A stretch of DNA of 64,000 nucleotides from Roseibium sp. MMSF_3412. Lineage in GTDB: Bacteria > Pseudomonadota > Alphaproteobacteria > Rhizobiales > Stappiaceae. Location: the NCBI RefSeq assembly GCF_030733265.1, contig NZ_JASHJI010000023.1, positions 39,049-103,048 on the forward strand, read 5' to 3'. The notes under the pieces were generated by a model. That model searched no databases. It worked only from the letters and a program-made list of their open reading frames with translations, and was not told where the DNA came from. The position numbers and the translations under genes were made by a program. This document shows positions 33,377 to 45,956 of the stretch, in pieces. Within the stretch, counting starts at the first letter, position 1. Each line of letters begins with the position of its first letter.

Positions 33377-34462
33377 ATGAGTGAAGCGTTGAAAACAGAA
33401 CTGGTGAACTTTTCGGAGCTTACCGGGGAAGCAGGAAACGCCCGCAAGGCGGAACTGGCCAAACATGTCGCCGCGCTGTTTGCGTTGACTTCCGAACGCT
33501 GTTCCGACGAACAGGTCGGGATTTATGACAGCGTGCTGCTGCGCCTGGTGGATATGGTGGAAGCCGAGGTTCGCCGGTATGTCGCCGAGCAGATGTCGGG
33601 GCTGAAGCGGGGACCGCGTGAAACGATCTGCCGTCTCGCGGATGACGAGATCTCGATTGCCGAACCTATTCTGGTACGCTCGACCGTTCTCAATGACAAC
33701 GACCTCATCAAGATAGCGGAGAAGCGCGGCAATTCGCACTGTCTTGCCATTGCGCAACGAGAAGTGCTTTCCGAAGGCGTGACCGACATTCTGGTTCAGC
33801 AGGGTGATCTGAAGGTAAAGCGCAAGGTCGCCGGCAATGATGGCGCCACCTTGTCCGATGCGTCCATGAAGTTGCTCATCAACGATGCGGCTTCGGACGC
33901 AACCTTGCAGAACTTTTTGAGTGAGCGCGGTGACCTTGCCGAAGCGCACATCGCAGATCTTGTGGCAATAGCCAGCGAAGAAGTCCGCAAAAAGCTTCGC
34001 GACGCGGGGCGCTGCGAGGAGGCCGAGCGGGTTGGCGAGGCCGCCGACATTGCCGCTCAGCACATGTCAAACCAGTACTGGCTTGGCAAGTACGACTTCA
34101 AGACAGCCAGGGCGCGCGTGTTGCTGCTTGCAAAACGCGGGATGGTGAACGAAGCCGCGCTGCGGCGTTTCTGCTCCGAGGACCGTTTCGCCGAAGCGGT
34201 GTCCACGCTTGCATTCATGATGCGGGTCGAGATCGAGGAACTCAGTCATTGCATGGTCAGCCCAAACCCGGAACCGTTTATTGTTCTGGCAAAAAGCTTC
34301 GGGTTTTCGTCCATATCGGTCAGCGGGCTGTTGTCGATCGGTCCGTGGCGGCACCGGCTTACGCCGGAGGGACGTGTGGCGGCGATGTCGCTTTTCAGCC
34401 GCATGACCGTCTCCGAAGCGAAGCGGAAAATGGCCCTCTGGGACAAGAAGGTCGTCGCCTGA
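33377..34462 (+). CDS. DUF2336 domain protein
   Basis: A 361-residue protein with the alphaproteobacterial DUF2336 domain: an N-terminal helical part (ELTGEAGNARKAELAKHVAALFALTSERCSDEQVGIYDSVLLRLVDMVEAEVRRYVAEQM) and a repeated helical region (LADDEISIAEPILVRSTVLNDNDLIKIAEKRGNSHCLAIAQRE; VTDILVQQGDLKVKRKVAGNDGA; LQNFLSERGDLAEAHIADLVAIAS) that looks HEAT/ARM-like. ATG 33377 was chosen; the frame is open eight codons earlier. Function unknown; some family members are linked to cell-surface or polar functions. A terminator follows. Confidence 0.9.
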   Translation: MSEALKTELVNFSELTGEAGNARKAELAKHVAALFALTSERCSDEQVGIYDSVLLRLVDMVEAEVRRYVAEQMSGLKRGPRETICRLADDEISIAEPILVRSTVLNDNDLIKIAEKRGNSHCLAIAQREVLSEGVTDILVQQGDLKVKRKVAGNDGATLSDASMKLLINDAASDATLQNFLSERGDLAEAHIADLVAIASEEVRKKLRDAGRCEEAERVGEAADIAAQHMSNQYWLGKYDFKTARARVLLLAKRGMVNEAALRRFCSEDRFAEAVSTLAFMMRVEIEELSHCMVSPNPEPFIVLAKSFGFSSISVSGLLSIGPWRHRLTPEGRVAAMSLFSRMTVSEAKRKMALWDKKVVA

Positions 34463-34492
34463 CGACAGCGTGGGATTTCAATTCAGAATGAG

Positions 34493-34518
34493 GCCCGGCG
34501 CGATCGCCGGGCTTTTTT
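34493..34518 (+). terminator. Rho-independent terminator after DUF2336
   Basis: GCCCGGCG-CGAT-CGCCGGGC followed by TTTTTT: an 8-bp perfect stem, 4-nt loop and six T residues, 31 bp after the gene. Confidence 0.92.
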
Positions 34519-34615
34519 GCGCTAATGGCCATGCGGGATTTAACGATTCTTTAAAATATTGCGGAACCGTGCTTAACAGAGGCGGGGGACACAACGCGAC
34601 TCGCATGGGGCTAAA

Positions 34616-37030
34616 ATGCATACGAACAAAATCCGACTCCAAAAGGGTGCCATTAGTCAGATCATGAGGCGCGCCACAATCTGCCTGGCAGCGGCACTGA
34701 TCTTTTTTTCCACCGGGTTCCATCCGGGAGCGCCATCTGCGCAAGCGCAAGGAATAACAGGTGTTGTCACCGGTATCGCATCGGGAAGTGACGACACCGG
34801 TGAAGCGACGGAAAAGACGGAAAACGGCGAAAGCGGCGCAGATGAGGCAGCCAAGGAGCCCCCGGTTGAAGCGCAGGAAGCCGGATTGATCCAGAACGTC
34901 GACGAGTTTGTCGATCATGCCGTTTCGGCGCGCGACGTCTTCCGGACGATCCTCGGAGAGATACCGGATATTCACCAGACAATGCTGTCGACGCTGCGCG
35001 CCGAAGGCGAAGGGCTTGGCCTGAGCTGGATGCCGTCCGCACTCGTCGACATCCTCGCAGGGGTCATTTTCGGTCTGCTGGCCATGACACTTCTGGCCCG
35101 CTGGGGCCGGCGCCAGTTCATGGGCATGTACCGGGAGGACGTTTACAGCCGGTCGGACAAGATCATTTATCTTTACCTGCGTGCTCTCCTGATGCTCGTC
35201 GGCGTTGCTCTCTTCTTTGGCGTCGCCGTTGTTGTCTATCTGACGGTCGGATCGGGTCTTCAGGCTGCGAACCAGACCGCTCTGGTGGTGTTCAGCGTCA
35301 TCTCGGCGTTTGCGGTTCTGCGGATCATCTTCCTGAATGTTCTCGTGCCGGATGCGGACAGTCATCGGCTTTTGAACCTGACAAGCGAGGAGGCCGGCAG
35401 TCTCTACAGGGCCCTGGTGGTCGGTGGCGCGGTTTCGCTGTTTGCCGTCGGATTTTGCCTCTGGATGGAGCGCCTCGGACTGTCGGCGGACGCCCACAAG
35501 ATCGCGCTCATCGCGGCATCGGCGCTTTCCATGATCATCCTCATCGGGATCTCCGTTGCCTATCGAAAGGTCATTGCCGGGCTGATCCGCGGCGAGGCCG
35601 GCAGCGAAGCGCCGATCTGGCGGAAAGTGCTGGCGAATGTCTGGCATTTCGTCGCTGTGATTTATTTCCTCATCGCCTGGGGTATTTCGGCTGTCCGCAT
35701 CCTTCTCGATCTTCCCGACGCGACCGGTCTGGTTGGCGCGCCCCTGCAGGTGATGCTCCTGGCGGCAATCGTTTACGGGCTCCTTGTTCTGGTTATCGAC
35801 AAGCTTTTGCTGCCGCGTCTCGATACCGCCGACGCGCAGGCCAAGATCGCCGAGGATATCCAGCGGGCGGATGAAAGCGAGGGGCATCAGGAAGACGTCG
35901 AGAGCGCCCTGGCCCAGGCACGTGCGGAAGCCGCCGAGCGCGAGGCGCAACGGTCGCCCTTCCGGGACCTGTTCGACAGGGGCGCCGTGATCATCGTTTT
36001 CTTCGGATCCGTGGACATCCTGGCCTCCTGGTGGGGACTTCCGCTGGCTGGCAGCAGTTCGCTGATCGGGTCATTCGTGGAGGTCCTTCTCGTCACCTTC
36101 CTCGGCTATATGGCCTATGAGTCGGTCAAGATCGTCATCGACCGGCAGATCGCGAAGGAAGCACCCGCAGAAGAAGACGAGGAGGTTGAAGTTGGCGGGG
36201 CCGGGGAAAGCAGGATCGCCACGTTGCTGCCGATTTTCCGGAACTTCCTGCTCATCACGATCGTCGTCATCGGGGCCATGGTGGTCCTGTCGGAACTCGG
36301 CGTGAACATCGCGCCCCTGTTCGCCGGTGCCGGTGTCGTCGGCCTGGCCATCGGTTTCGGCGCGCAGACCCTGATCCGGGATATCTTTTCCGGCGCCTTC
36401 TACCTGCTCGACGATGCCTTCCGCAAAGGCGAATACATCGACATCGGCAGCGCGAAAGGCGTGGTGGAGAAAATCTCCATCCGGTCGATGCAGCTTCGCC
36501 ATCACCGGGGTGCACTGACGACCATTCCCTTTGGCGAAATCCAGCAGGTCGAGAACTTCTCCAGGGACTGGGCTGTGATGAAACTCGCCTTCCGGGTCAC
36601 CTACGACACGGATGTCGAAAAGATGCGCAAGCTGATCAAGAATTTCGGCAAGGAACTTCTTCAGGACGAATATTACGGGCCGATGTTCCTGGCACCGCTG
36701 AAGTCCCAGGGCATCATGTCGATGGAAGATTCAGCAATGATCGCGCGCGTGAAGTTCACGACCAAGCCAGGCAAGCAATTCGAACTGCGAAAGATCGTTT
36801 ATGCCGGACTGCGCGATATGTTCGAGCAAAACGGCATCAAGTTTGCCCATCGCCAGGTCACGGTGCGCGTTGCCGGCGAGGGTGGAACGAGCGGAGAAGC
36901 CGGGGAGGTTTCGCCAGCTGACGCGCAGGCTGCCGTCAAGGCCGCGATCCAGGCGGCTGCTGCCGGCGGTGCAGCTGGCATTTTCGACCCGGATGACCCG
37001 AGCGCGGACGGCGGGGCAGACCAGCTCTGA
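34616..37030 (+). CDS. Large MscS-family mechanosensitive channel
   Basis: An 804-residue MscS-superfamily protein, much longer than E. coli MscS. Order: a signal-like N-terminus (SQIMRRATICLAAALIFFSTGF, cleaved near SAQAQG), a periplasmic acidic stretch, about six to seven membrane helices (residues ~135-410), a cytoplasmic loop rich in Ala/Glu, then three helices ending in the pore helix GAGVVGLAIGFGAQTLIRDIFSGAFYLLDDAFRKGEYIDIG (residues ~563-604), and the MscS beta and alpha/beta domains (HHRGALTTIPFGEIQQVENFSRDW). The start is uncertain: ATG 34616 or ATG 34664 (MRRATICLAA, a tidier signal peptide). Likely a large-conductance osmotic relief valve of the inner membrane. Confidence 0.92.
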   Translation: MHTNKIRLQKGAISQIMRRATICLAAALIFFSTGFHPGAPSAQAQGITGVVTGIASGSDDTGEATEKTENGESGADEAAKEPPVEAQEAGLIQNVDEFVDHAVSARDVFRTILGEIPDIHQTMLSTLRAEGEGLGLSWMPSALVDILAGVIFGLLAMTLLARWGRRQFMGMYREDVYSRSDKIIYLYLRALLMLVGVALFFGVAVVVYLTVGSGLQAANQTALVVFSVISAFAVLRIIFLNVLVPDADSHRLLNLTSEEAGSLYRALVVGGAVSLFAVGFCLWMERLGLSADAHKIALIAASALSMIILIGISVAYRKVIAGLIRGEAGSEAPIWRKVLANVWHFVAVIYFLIAWGISAVRILLDLPDATGLVGAPLQVMLLAAIVYGLLVLVIDKLLLPRLDTADAQAKIAEDIQRADESEGHQEDVESALAQARAEAAEREAQRSPFRDLFDRGAVIIVFFGSVDILASWWGLPLAGSSSLIGSFVEVLLVTFLGYMAYESVKIVIDRQIAKEAPAEEDEEVEVGGAGESRIATLLPIFRNFLLITIVVIGAMVVLSELGVNIAPLFAGAGVVGLAIGFGAQTLIRDIFSGAFYLLDDAFRKGEYIDIGSAKGVVEKISIRSMQLRHHRGALTTIPFGEIQQVENFSRDWAVMKLAFRVTYDTDVEKMRKLIKNFGKELLQDEYYGPMFLAPLKSQGIMSMEDSAMIARVKFTTKPGKQFELRKIVYAGLRDMFEQNGIKFAHRQVTVRVAGEGGTSGEAGEVSPADAQAAVKAAIQAAAAGGAAGIFDPDDPSADGGADQL

Positions 37031-37141
37031 CCTTGTCGGACAGGCTGAAACCGACGCCACGCGCGGAGAATGTTTCGCGAGTCCATGGACCTTGCTCTCC
37101 AAATCCGATATCGGTCCCGCAACTTTAAATGCGGGACCGGA

Positions 37142-38191
37142 ATGCGGATTGGATTTCAGGCAGGCGCCATCAATGAGCGCGGGATGAGCGTTGCGCTTTA
37201 TGACTACGCCCGGGGCAGCCAGGACATTTTGGGGCACGAGGCCGTCGTCTTCTACAGCGAACCACACAGTGCGCCTGCAGTCGTCGAGAAATTTCGCAAA
37301 TCGCTGCAGCTTGTTCCGATTCCGCCCGGAACCGATCCGCGCCGGTTCAGCGAAGCCCACCAACTCGACTTTGGCTATTTCATCCGTGACGGACGCGCAC
37401 GGGACCTGGGGTTAAGCGCGGAACGGACCGGGGTGCATGTTGTGTTCCGGCATTTCGAACCTCATGGCGATGTCTATGCCTACGTGTCCGACTGGCTTTC
37501 CGACTGGATGACAGGCGGGCAGGCGCCGGCTGTTCCGCATATTGTCGATTTGCCGGAAGCTTCAGAAGACCTGCGTTCAGAGCTTGGTATCGCAAAGGAT
37601 GCGTTTGTGGTCGGGCGCTACGGCGGATTTGATCAGTTTAACATTCCGTTTGCCCTGAAGGCCGTCGCCGAGGCACTGGAACTGCGCTCCAATTTGCACT
37701 TCCTGTTCGTGAACACGGAAAAATTCCTGGAACACCCCAGGGCGCATTTCCTGCCGCCCGTGTATGATCCGATTGAAAAGTCGCGCTTCATCAAGACCTG
37801 CGATGCCGGTCTCAACGCGAAGAAGATCGGCGAAAGCTTCGGGCTTGCCATTGCTGAATTCCACTTTTTCGGAAAGCCGGTGTTCAGCTGGGCAGGGGGC
37901 ATGGATCAAAATCACGTCTGCCTTACACCGAAACGGGACTGGAACTACCGCACGCGGCGCGACCTGCTGCGGCTCTTGACGGAGTACGTTCCCGATCCCG
38001 CAGATTGCGACCTCGCGAAAAACTCCATTGCGGGTTACCGGCCCGAAGCCGTCATGAAACGGTTTGAAAGTGCGTTTCTCTCAGGAACCTATTCAGCGAA
38101 AGACCTGCATCTGGCGCATTCCTTCAAGGCAAAGCGTTTTGTGCAGGAAAAGTTTCTAAGGGCGAAGTTCAGGCTCTGGAAAAGCCTCTAG
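37142..38191 (+). CDS. Glycosyltransferase (GT-B type)
   Basis: A 349-residue protein that looks like a GT-B glycosyltransferase. The N-terminus IGFQAGAINERGMSVALYDYARG gives the first Rossmann half; the second half holds FVVGRYGGFDQFNIPFALKAVAEALELRSNLHFLFVNTEKFL and, as the nucleotide-sugar site, GLNAKKIGESFGLAIAEFHFFGKPVFSWAGGMDQNHV, with the E-x7-E spacing of GT4-type enzymes. ATG 37142 follows GGGACCGGA; the frame is open 24 codons upstream without support. It is one of a pair with the GT17-type gene that follows 20 bp later, so both probably act on the same glycan. Confidence 0.75.
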   Translation: MRIGFQAGAINERGMSVALYDYARGSQDILGHEAVVFYSEPHSAPAVVEKFRKSLQLVPIPPGTDPRRFSEAHQLDFGYFIRDGRARDLGLSAERTGVHVVFRHFEPHGDVYAYVSDWLSDWMTGGQAPAVPHIVDLPEASEDLRSELGIAKDAFVVGRYGGFDQFNIPFALKAVAEALELRSNLHFLFVNTEKFLEHPRAHFLPPVYDPIEKSRFIKTCDAGLNAKKIGESFGLAIAEFHFFGKPVFSWAGGMDQNHVCLTPKRDWNYRTRRDLLRLLTEYVPDPADCDLAKNSIAGYRPEAVMKRFESAFLSGTYSAKDLHLAHSFKAKRFVQEKFLRAKFRLWKSL

Positions 38192-38211
38192 CGAAATGCC
38201 AGACAACATGG

Positions 38212-39078
38212 ATGACGATGCTCTGCGACTGTTTTGTCTTTCACAACGAATTCGACCTCCTGGAGATCCGGTTGCGGGAAATGGGAGATCTCGTCGACCG
38301 GTTTGTCCTGGTTGAGGCGGATCAGACGCAGCGCGGGTCTCCCAAACCGTTTTACTTTGACGAGAACAGGGAACGGTTTTCGGCCTGGCAAGACAAGATC
38401 ATCGATCTTCAGATCCGCTTTCCGGATGAACTGCCGCCCGCGCTCGGTGTCTACAAGAACCGGCGCAAAAAGGATTGGGAGCGCGAAAACTATCAGCGCA
38501 ACTGCGTCCTTCAAGGTCTGGAAGGTTGCGGCCCGGACGACCTGCTCCTGTTGTCGGACGTCGATGAAATCATTCGCGCAGACGTACTTGAAAGCGTGCT
38601 TTCGCGGCAGCTCTACAAGGGCAGACTGCTGGTTTTTGAACAGAGTCTCCACAAGCATCATCTGAACCGGGTCGTCCCGGGAAAGACATGGCTGCTCGGC
38701 TCACGGATGATCGAAAAGAAGTATCTGACCACGCCGCAGCAACTTCGCCGGACAAAGGCACGGATGACAAAAAAGTCCTTCGTACCGGGCTTTGCCGCAC
38801 AACCGTTCCTGAGGATACGGAACAACAATCTCAGCGGGATCAGCAGACCGGTGAAGATCGTCGCAGATGCGGGGTGGCATTTTTCTTCCATGGGCGGGAT
38901 CGAAGCGTTCCGGACCAAACTGGAGTCCGTCGTTCACGGTCAGACCGTCGATACGAGCGACATTGAGAAGCTCTACGAACGGGAACTTGTCGGCACCGAG
39001 CTTATCCCGCAGTCAGATCTTCCGTCCTGCGTGCAGGACGGCAAGTTCGACCATATGCTTGCCCCGGACGGATCGTGA
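38212..39078 (+). CDS. GT17-like glycosyltransferase
   Basis: A 288-residue protein with the GT17 (bisecting N-acetylglucosaminyltransferase-like) pattern: CDCFVFHNEFDLLEIRLREMGDLVDRFVLVEADQTQRGSPKPFYFDENRERF, then YQRNCVLQGLEGCGPDDLLLLSDVDEIIRADVL, where DVDE is the metal/nucleotide-sugar site, and ADAGWHFSSMGG. It could transfer a GlcNAc- or mannose-type sugar in surface glycan synthesis; the acceptor is unknown. It follows the GT-B gene directly. Confidence 0.82.
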   Translation: MTMLCDCFVFHNEFDLLEIRLREMGDLVDRFVLVEADQTQRGSPKPFYFDENRERFSAWQDKIIDLQIRFPDELPPALGVYKNRRKKDWERENYQRNCVLQGLEGCGPDDLLLLSDVDEIIRADVLESVLSRQLYKGRLLVFEQSLHKHHLNRVVPGKTWLLGSRMIEKKYLTTPQQLRRTKARMTKKSFVPGFAAQPFLRIRNNNLSGISRPVKIVADAGWHFSSMGGIEAFRTKLESVVHGQTVDTSDIEKLYERELVGTELIPQSDLPSCVQDGKFDHMLAPDGS

Positions 39079-39114
39079 CAGGAATAGCTTGAGGCAGGTC
39101 GCCGGTCTGGCCGG

Positions 39115-39753
39115 TCAGGTCAGTTCCTTTGGTCCCGAGGGTGTTGCGATGGCTGCGCGATACTTCAACTCAAGTCCCTTCACGACAACAGGCGGCGTGT
39201 CGATGGAAAGCCTTTCGTAAAGTGCCGTCACCCTGTCCGGTTCCGGATGCTCAAGGGTGATCGAAACGAGGTCTGCACCGAGATCGGGTATTTCGCTCAT
39301 GGAGGTCGGGTCATCCCGATGGTCGATGAGTGAAGGTGCGGCGCCGTTCAGGGGAAGGCTTCCGTCTGCGGGGATTGTGAACGCGAACTCGGGGGCATCA
39401 AACGGAAGGGCGACTTCTTCTCCAAAGATCTGCCGATCCCCGGAATTGACCATATCAAAGGATTTGCTGCTGGCGACCCATCCCCTGAGCCGACGGCCAT
39501 TGTCCCAGTATTCTCTGACCTTCTTCTGGTCATCCAGTCCGAACCAGCGTGCCCTCGGCGGCATGATGCCGCCGGGATCGAGCGCGACGATTTCCAGATA
39601 GACTGTCTTGCCGAGCTGCAGCCTGTGGTTATGCGTCCCCATGTAGAGGTGACGCGTGCCGAATGGCACGTCCAGATCCAGGCACGTCCGCACATGTGCC
39701 ACACCCTCGGACAGTGTCGGGGCAATGACGGTGATGTGGTCGAGCTTGAGCAT
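39115..39753 (-). CDS. VOC-family (glyoxalase-like) protein
   Basis: A 212-residue protein with a vicinal-oxygen-chelate fold: MLKLDHITVIAPTLSEGVAHVRTCLDLDVPFGTRHLYMGTHNHRLQLGKTVYLEIVALDPGG. The early His and following His/Glu fit metal binding. It resembles the glyoxalase-like proteins often annotated as VOC family; the substrate is unknown. ATG 39753 follows AAGGAGA, which decides the start over the longer frame running upstream to 39885. Confidence 0.8.
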   Translation of the reverse strand: MLKLDHITVIAPTLSEGVAHVRTCLDLDVPFGTRHLYMGTHNHRLQLGKTVYLEIVALDPGGIMPPRARWFGLDDQKKVREYWDNGRRLRGWVASSKSFDMVNSGDRQIFGEEVALPFDAPEFAFTIPADGSLPLNGAAPSLIDHRDDPTSMSEIPDLGADLVSITLEHPEPDRVTALYERLSIDTPPVVVKGLELKYRAAIATPSGPKELT

Positions 39754-39985
39754 GCACTGAAGTCTCCTTTGATGGTCGGGTGAGGCGCAGTTGGCGGGAT
39801 TTTCGGCTTCTTCGGCTTTCGAAAGCCGCGGACGTTGGGGTGCGATATTCCACGAAAGCCGGAGGGCAGGCAATCCGTTCTGCACTTTTCATTTTGGCTC
39901 AGAAAGTGGGAAATCCGCGCATTTCGTCGAAAACCGACAAAATCGCGTCGCATTTGTTTCCTTTGCTTGCATCTCAAATCAGATT

Positions 39986-40007
39986 GATATAAAGATATCT
40001 TTATATC
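39986..40007. promoter_or_regulatory. Perfect 22-bp palindrome, probable ArsR/SahR-type operator
   Basis: GATATAAAGAT is followed directly by its exact reverse complement, giving a 22-bp perfect palindrome 34 bp before the ArsR-methyltransferase start. TTGCTT (39963-39968) and GATATA (39986-39991), 17 bp apart, form a plausible promoter whose -10 lies in the left half, so binding would block transcription. The adjacent ArsR-methyltransferase and metF-metH point to a methionine/SAH-cycle regulator of the SahR kind. Confidence 0.75.
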
Positions 40008-40040
40008 GACATTGATGCCTGAGAGGCGCAAGGCGACCGA

Positions 40041-41051
40041 ATGACAGACGATGCAACTCTTTCCGTGGAAGACACTCTTGCAGCCGTGCGCGCTGTGGGC
40101 GAGGCGACGCGGCTTCGCCTGATCGCGTTGCTTGCCGAGAGCGAACTCACGGTCAAGGACGCCACGGCGATCCTCGGGCAAAGCCAGCCGCGTATCTCCC
40201 GACACCTGAAACTCCTTGCCGAAGCCGACCTTATTCAAAGGTTCCCGGAAGGGTCCTGGGTCTATTACCGCCTTGCGGACGGCCCCGAAGGTCAGCTTGC
40301 CAGGGGCCTCGTCGAACGCATCTCCAAGGAAGATCCGGTGCTCGCGGCCGATCAGGAGCGTTTCAAGGCGATCCGCAAGGCCAAGGCGGAGGAAGCGGCT
40401 TCCTACTTCGCCGCGCGCGCGCTCACCTGGGACCGGGAACGGTCCCTGCATGTTTCGGAAGAAGACGTCGAGGCTGCAATGCGCGCAGCGCTCGGGGATA
40501 AGCCGTTCCAGTCCTTTCTCGATCTTGGAACCGGAACAGGACGCCTGCTTGAGGTCTTTTCCGATCAGTACAATTCGGCGCTCGGCATCGATGCGTCCCA
40601 TGACATGCTTGCCGTTGCCCGGGCCAATCTTGCACGGTCCCATCTGACCAATGCTCAGGTGCGCCACGGCGATGTATATGCGCTCAACGTTCCGCCACGG
40701 TCCTTTGACGTCGTCGCGATCCATCAGGTTCTTCACTTTCTCGATGAACCGGCGCGTGCGCTTACCGAAGCAGCACGGGCTCTGCGTCCCGGCGGGCGCC
40801 TGCTGATCGTCGATTTCGCTCCTCACGAGCTGGAATTCCTTCGCGAAAGCCATGCGCATCGCCGCCTTGGTTTCGCTCACGATCAGATGGAGCGGTGGCT
40901 GGAAGAACTGGAGCTTGATCTGGAACAGGTGACCGACCTTGTTCCGGGAGACAACACCGACAACAACCTTACCGTTACGCTTTGGCTTGCACGTGACCGC
41001 CGCGTCGTCACCGATTGGCCCGCGCGCGACACGTCCCGAGAGGTCGCCTGA
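40041..41051 (+). CDS. ArsR-type regulator fused to SAM-dependent methyltransferase domain
   Basis: A 336-residue fusion: an ArsR-type winged helix (residues ~12-80; ATRLRLIALLAESELTVKDATAILGQSQPRISRHLKLLAEADLIQRFPEGSWVYYRL) and a class I methyltransferase fold (residues ~155-270; SFLDLGTGTGRLLEVFSD, RHGDVYALNVPPRSFDVVAIHQVLHFLDEPARALTEAARALRPGGRLLIVDFAPHELEFLR). Proteins of this build next to methionine-cycle genes are thought to sense S-adenosylmethionine or S-adenosylhomocysteine, the domain acting as a sensor rather than an enzyme. It is one base from metF and lies just after a perfect palindrome, so autoregulation is likely. Confidence 0.9.
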   Translation: MTDDATLSVEDTLAAVRAVGEATRLRLIALLAESELTVKDATAILGQSQPRISRHLKLLAEADLIQRFPEGSWVYYRLADGPEGQLARGLVERISKEDPVLAADQERFKAIRKAKAEEAASYFAARALTWDRERSLHVSEEDVEAAMRAALGDKPFQSFLDLGTGTGRLLEVFSDQYNSALGIDASHDMLAVARANLARSHLTNAQVRHGDVYALNVPPRSFDVVAIHQVLHFLDEPARALTEAARALRPGGRLLIVDFAPHELEFLRESHAHRRLGFAHDQMERWLEELELDLEQVTDLVPGDNTDNNLTVTLWLARDRRVVTDWPARDTSREVA

Positions 41052-41052
41052 C

Positions 41053-41964
41053 ATGACTGATTTTTCCGCCCGCCGCTCCCACCAGGCCGCCTTGTCGCCG
41101 ATAACGGCGTCGTTCGAGTTCTTTCCTCCGAAGTCCGACAAGATGGCCGAAACGCTGTGGAGCACGGTCAAACGACTGGAAACGCTCAATCCGTCTTTTG
41201 TTTCGGTCACCTATGGTGCCGGCGGGTCCACGCGCGAACGGACGCACAAGACCGTTGAGCGGATTCTCAATGAAACCGACCTGCTGCCGGCAGCGCATCT
41301 GACCTGCGTCGGGGCGTCTCAAACGGAAGTTGACGAAATTGTCCGTGACTACTGGGATCTGGGCGTGCGCCACCTGGTTGCGCTTCGCGGCGACCCGCTG
41401 GAAGGGATCGGGTCACGCTATACGCCGCACAATAACGGCTACCCCTATGCATCCGATCTGGTTGCCGGCATCAAGAAAATCGCCGACTTCGATATTTCCG
41501 TTTCCGGGTACCCGGAAAAGCACCCGGAAAGCGGCAGCTGGCAGAGCGAGATCGACAATCTGAAGCGCAAGGTCGATGCCGGAGCAGACCGCATTATCAC
41601 GCAGTATTTCTTCGACAATGACCTGTTCGACGACTACCTCGACCGGATCGCGGCCGCCGGGATCAACGTTCCTGTCGTGCCCGGCATTCTGCCGATCCAC
41701 AATTTCGAACAGACCATGGTCTTTTCCGCCAAGTGCGGCACAAGCATCCCGCAGTGGCTCGCGCGCCGGTTCACCGGTCTCCATAACGATCCGGAAACCC
41801 GTAAGCTGGTCGGTGTGTCGATTGCCTGCGAGCAGGTCATGGACCTGGTCGACCGCGGCATCAACGATTTCCACTTCTACACCATGAACCGGGCCGACCT
41901 GACCTACGCGATCTGCCACATGCTGGGCATGGGGCAGCAGGCACCGGAAAACATGGCGGCCTGA
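41053..41964 (+). CDS. metF: Methylenetetrahydrofolate reductase MetF
   Basis: A 303-residue FAD-dependent TIM-barrel enzyme reducing 5,10-methylene-THF to 5-methyl-THF for methionine synthesis. Landmarks are SFEFFPPKSDKMAETLW (catalytic Glu), FVSVTYGAGGSTRERTHKTVERI, HLTCVGASQTEVDEIV, HLVALRGDPLEG and DRIITQYFFDNDLFDDYLDRI. The ATG at 41053 follows the ArsR-methyltransferase stop by one base, so translation is probably coupled. Its product feeds MetH, encoded next. Confidence 0.96.
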   Translation: MTDFSARRSHQAALSPITASFEFFPPKSDKMAETLWSTVKRLETLNPSFVSVTYGAGGSTRERTHKTVERILNETDLLPAAHLTCVGASQTEVDEIVRDYWDLGVRHLVALRGDPLEGIGSRYTPHNNGYPYASDLVAGIKKIADFDISVSGYPEKHPESGSWQSEIDNLKRKVDAGADRIITQYFFDNDLFDDYLDRIAAAGINVPVVPGILPIHNFEQTMVFSAKCGTSIPQWLARRFTGLHNDPETRKLVGVSIACEQVMDLVDRGINDFHFYTMNRADLTYAICHMLGMGQQAPENMAA

Positions 41965-42157
41965 CCGGCAAGAAGTATCCCGTTCCCGCTGTCCTGTTCA
42001 AATGGATCAGGGAGCGGGGTCTGCGGCGCACTGGTTGCCGTTCTCAAGCGCTGATGCCGCTGCAGTCCGGCTCGCCGCCGCAGGAAACGTGAATTTTCCA
42101 GCGCTTTGCAAAAAGCAGCTGACAAGTCCAATCCGGACCCTTTGGAAGGAAGAACCC

Positions 42158-45886
<3,729 letters not shown>

Positions 45887-45920
45887 TCTTCATCTGCAAA
45901 ACAGAGCCGCAATTCTTCAA

Positions 45921-45956
45921 CCTCCTGTGGTCCATCCACAGGAGGTAAACTTTTTT
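45921..45956 (+). terminator. Rho-independent terminator after metH
   Basis: CCTCCTGTGG-TCCAT-CCACAGGAGG followed by TAAACTTTTTT: a 10-bp perfect stem with a 5-nt loop, 34 bp after the metH stop. Confidence 0.92.

Noticed and set aside
39348..41210. Minus-strand open frame of 620 codons across the ArsR-methyltransferase gene
   Set aside because: It lies opposite the VOC and ArsR-methyltransferase genes, which have clear motifs; its product shows no family features. High-GC codon use keeps the opposite frame open.
41965..42157. Possible cobalamin riboswitch before metH
   Set aside because: No B12-box-like sequence was found; only a GC-rich imperfect hairpin (CCCGCT...GGGAGCGGG), without a terminator.
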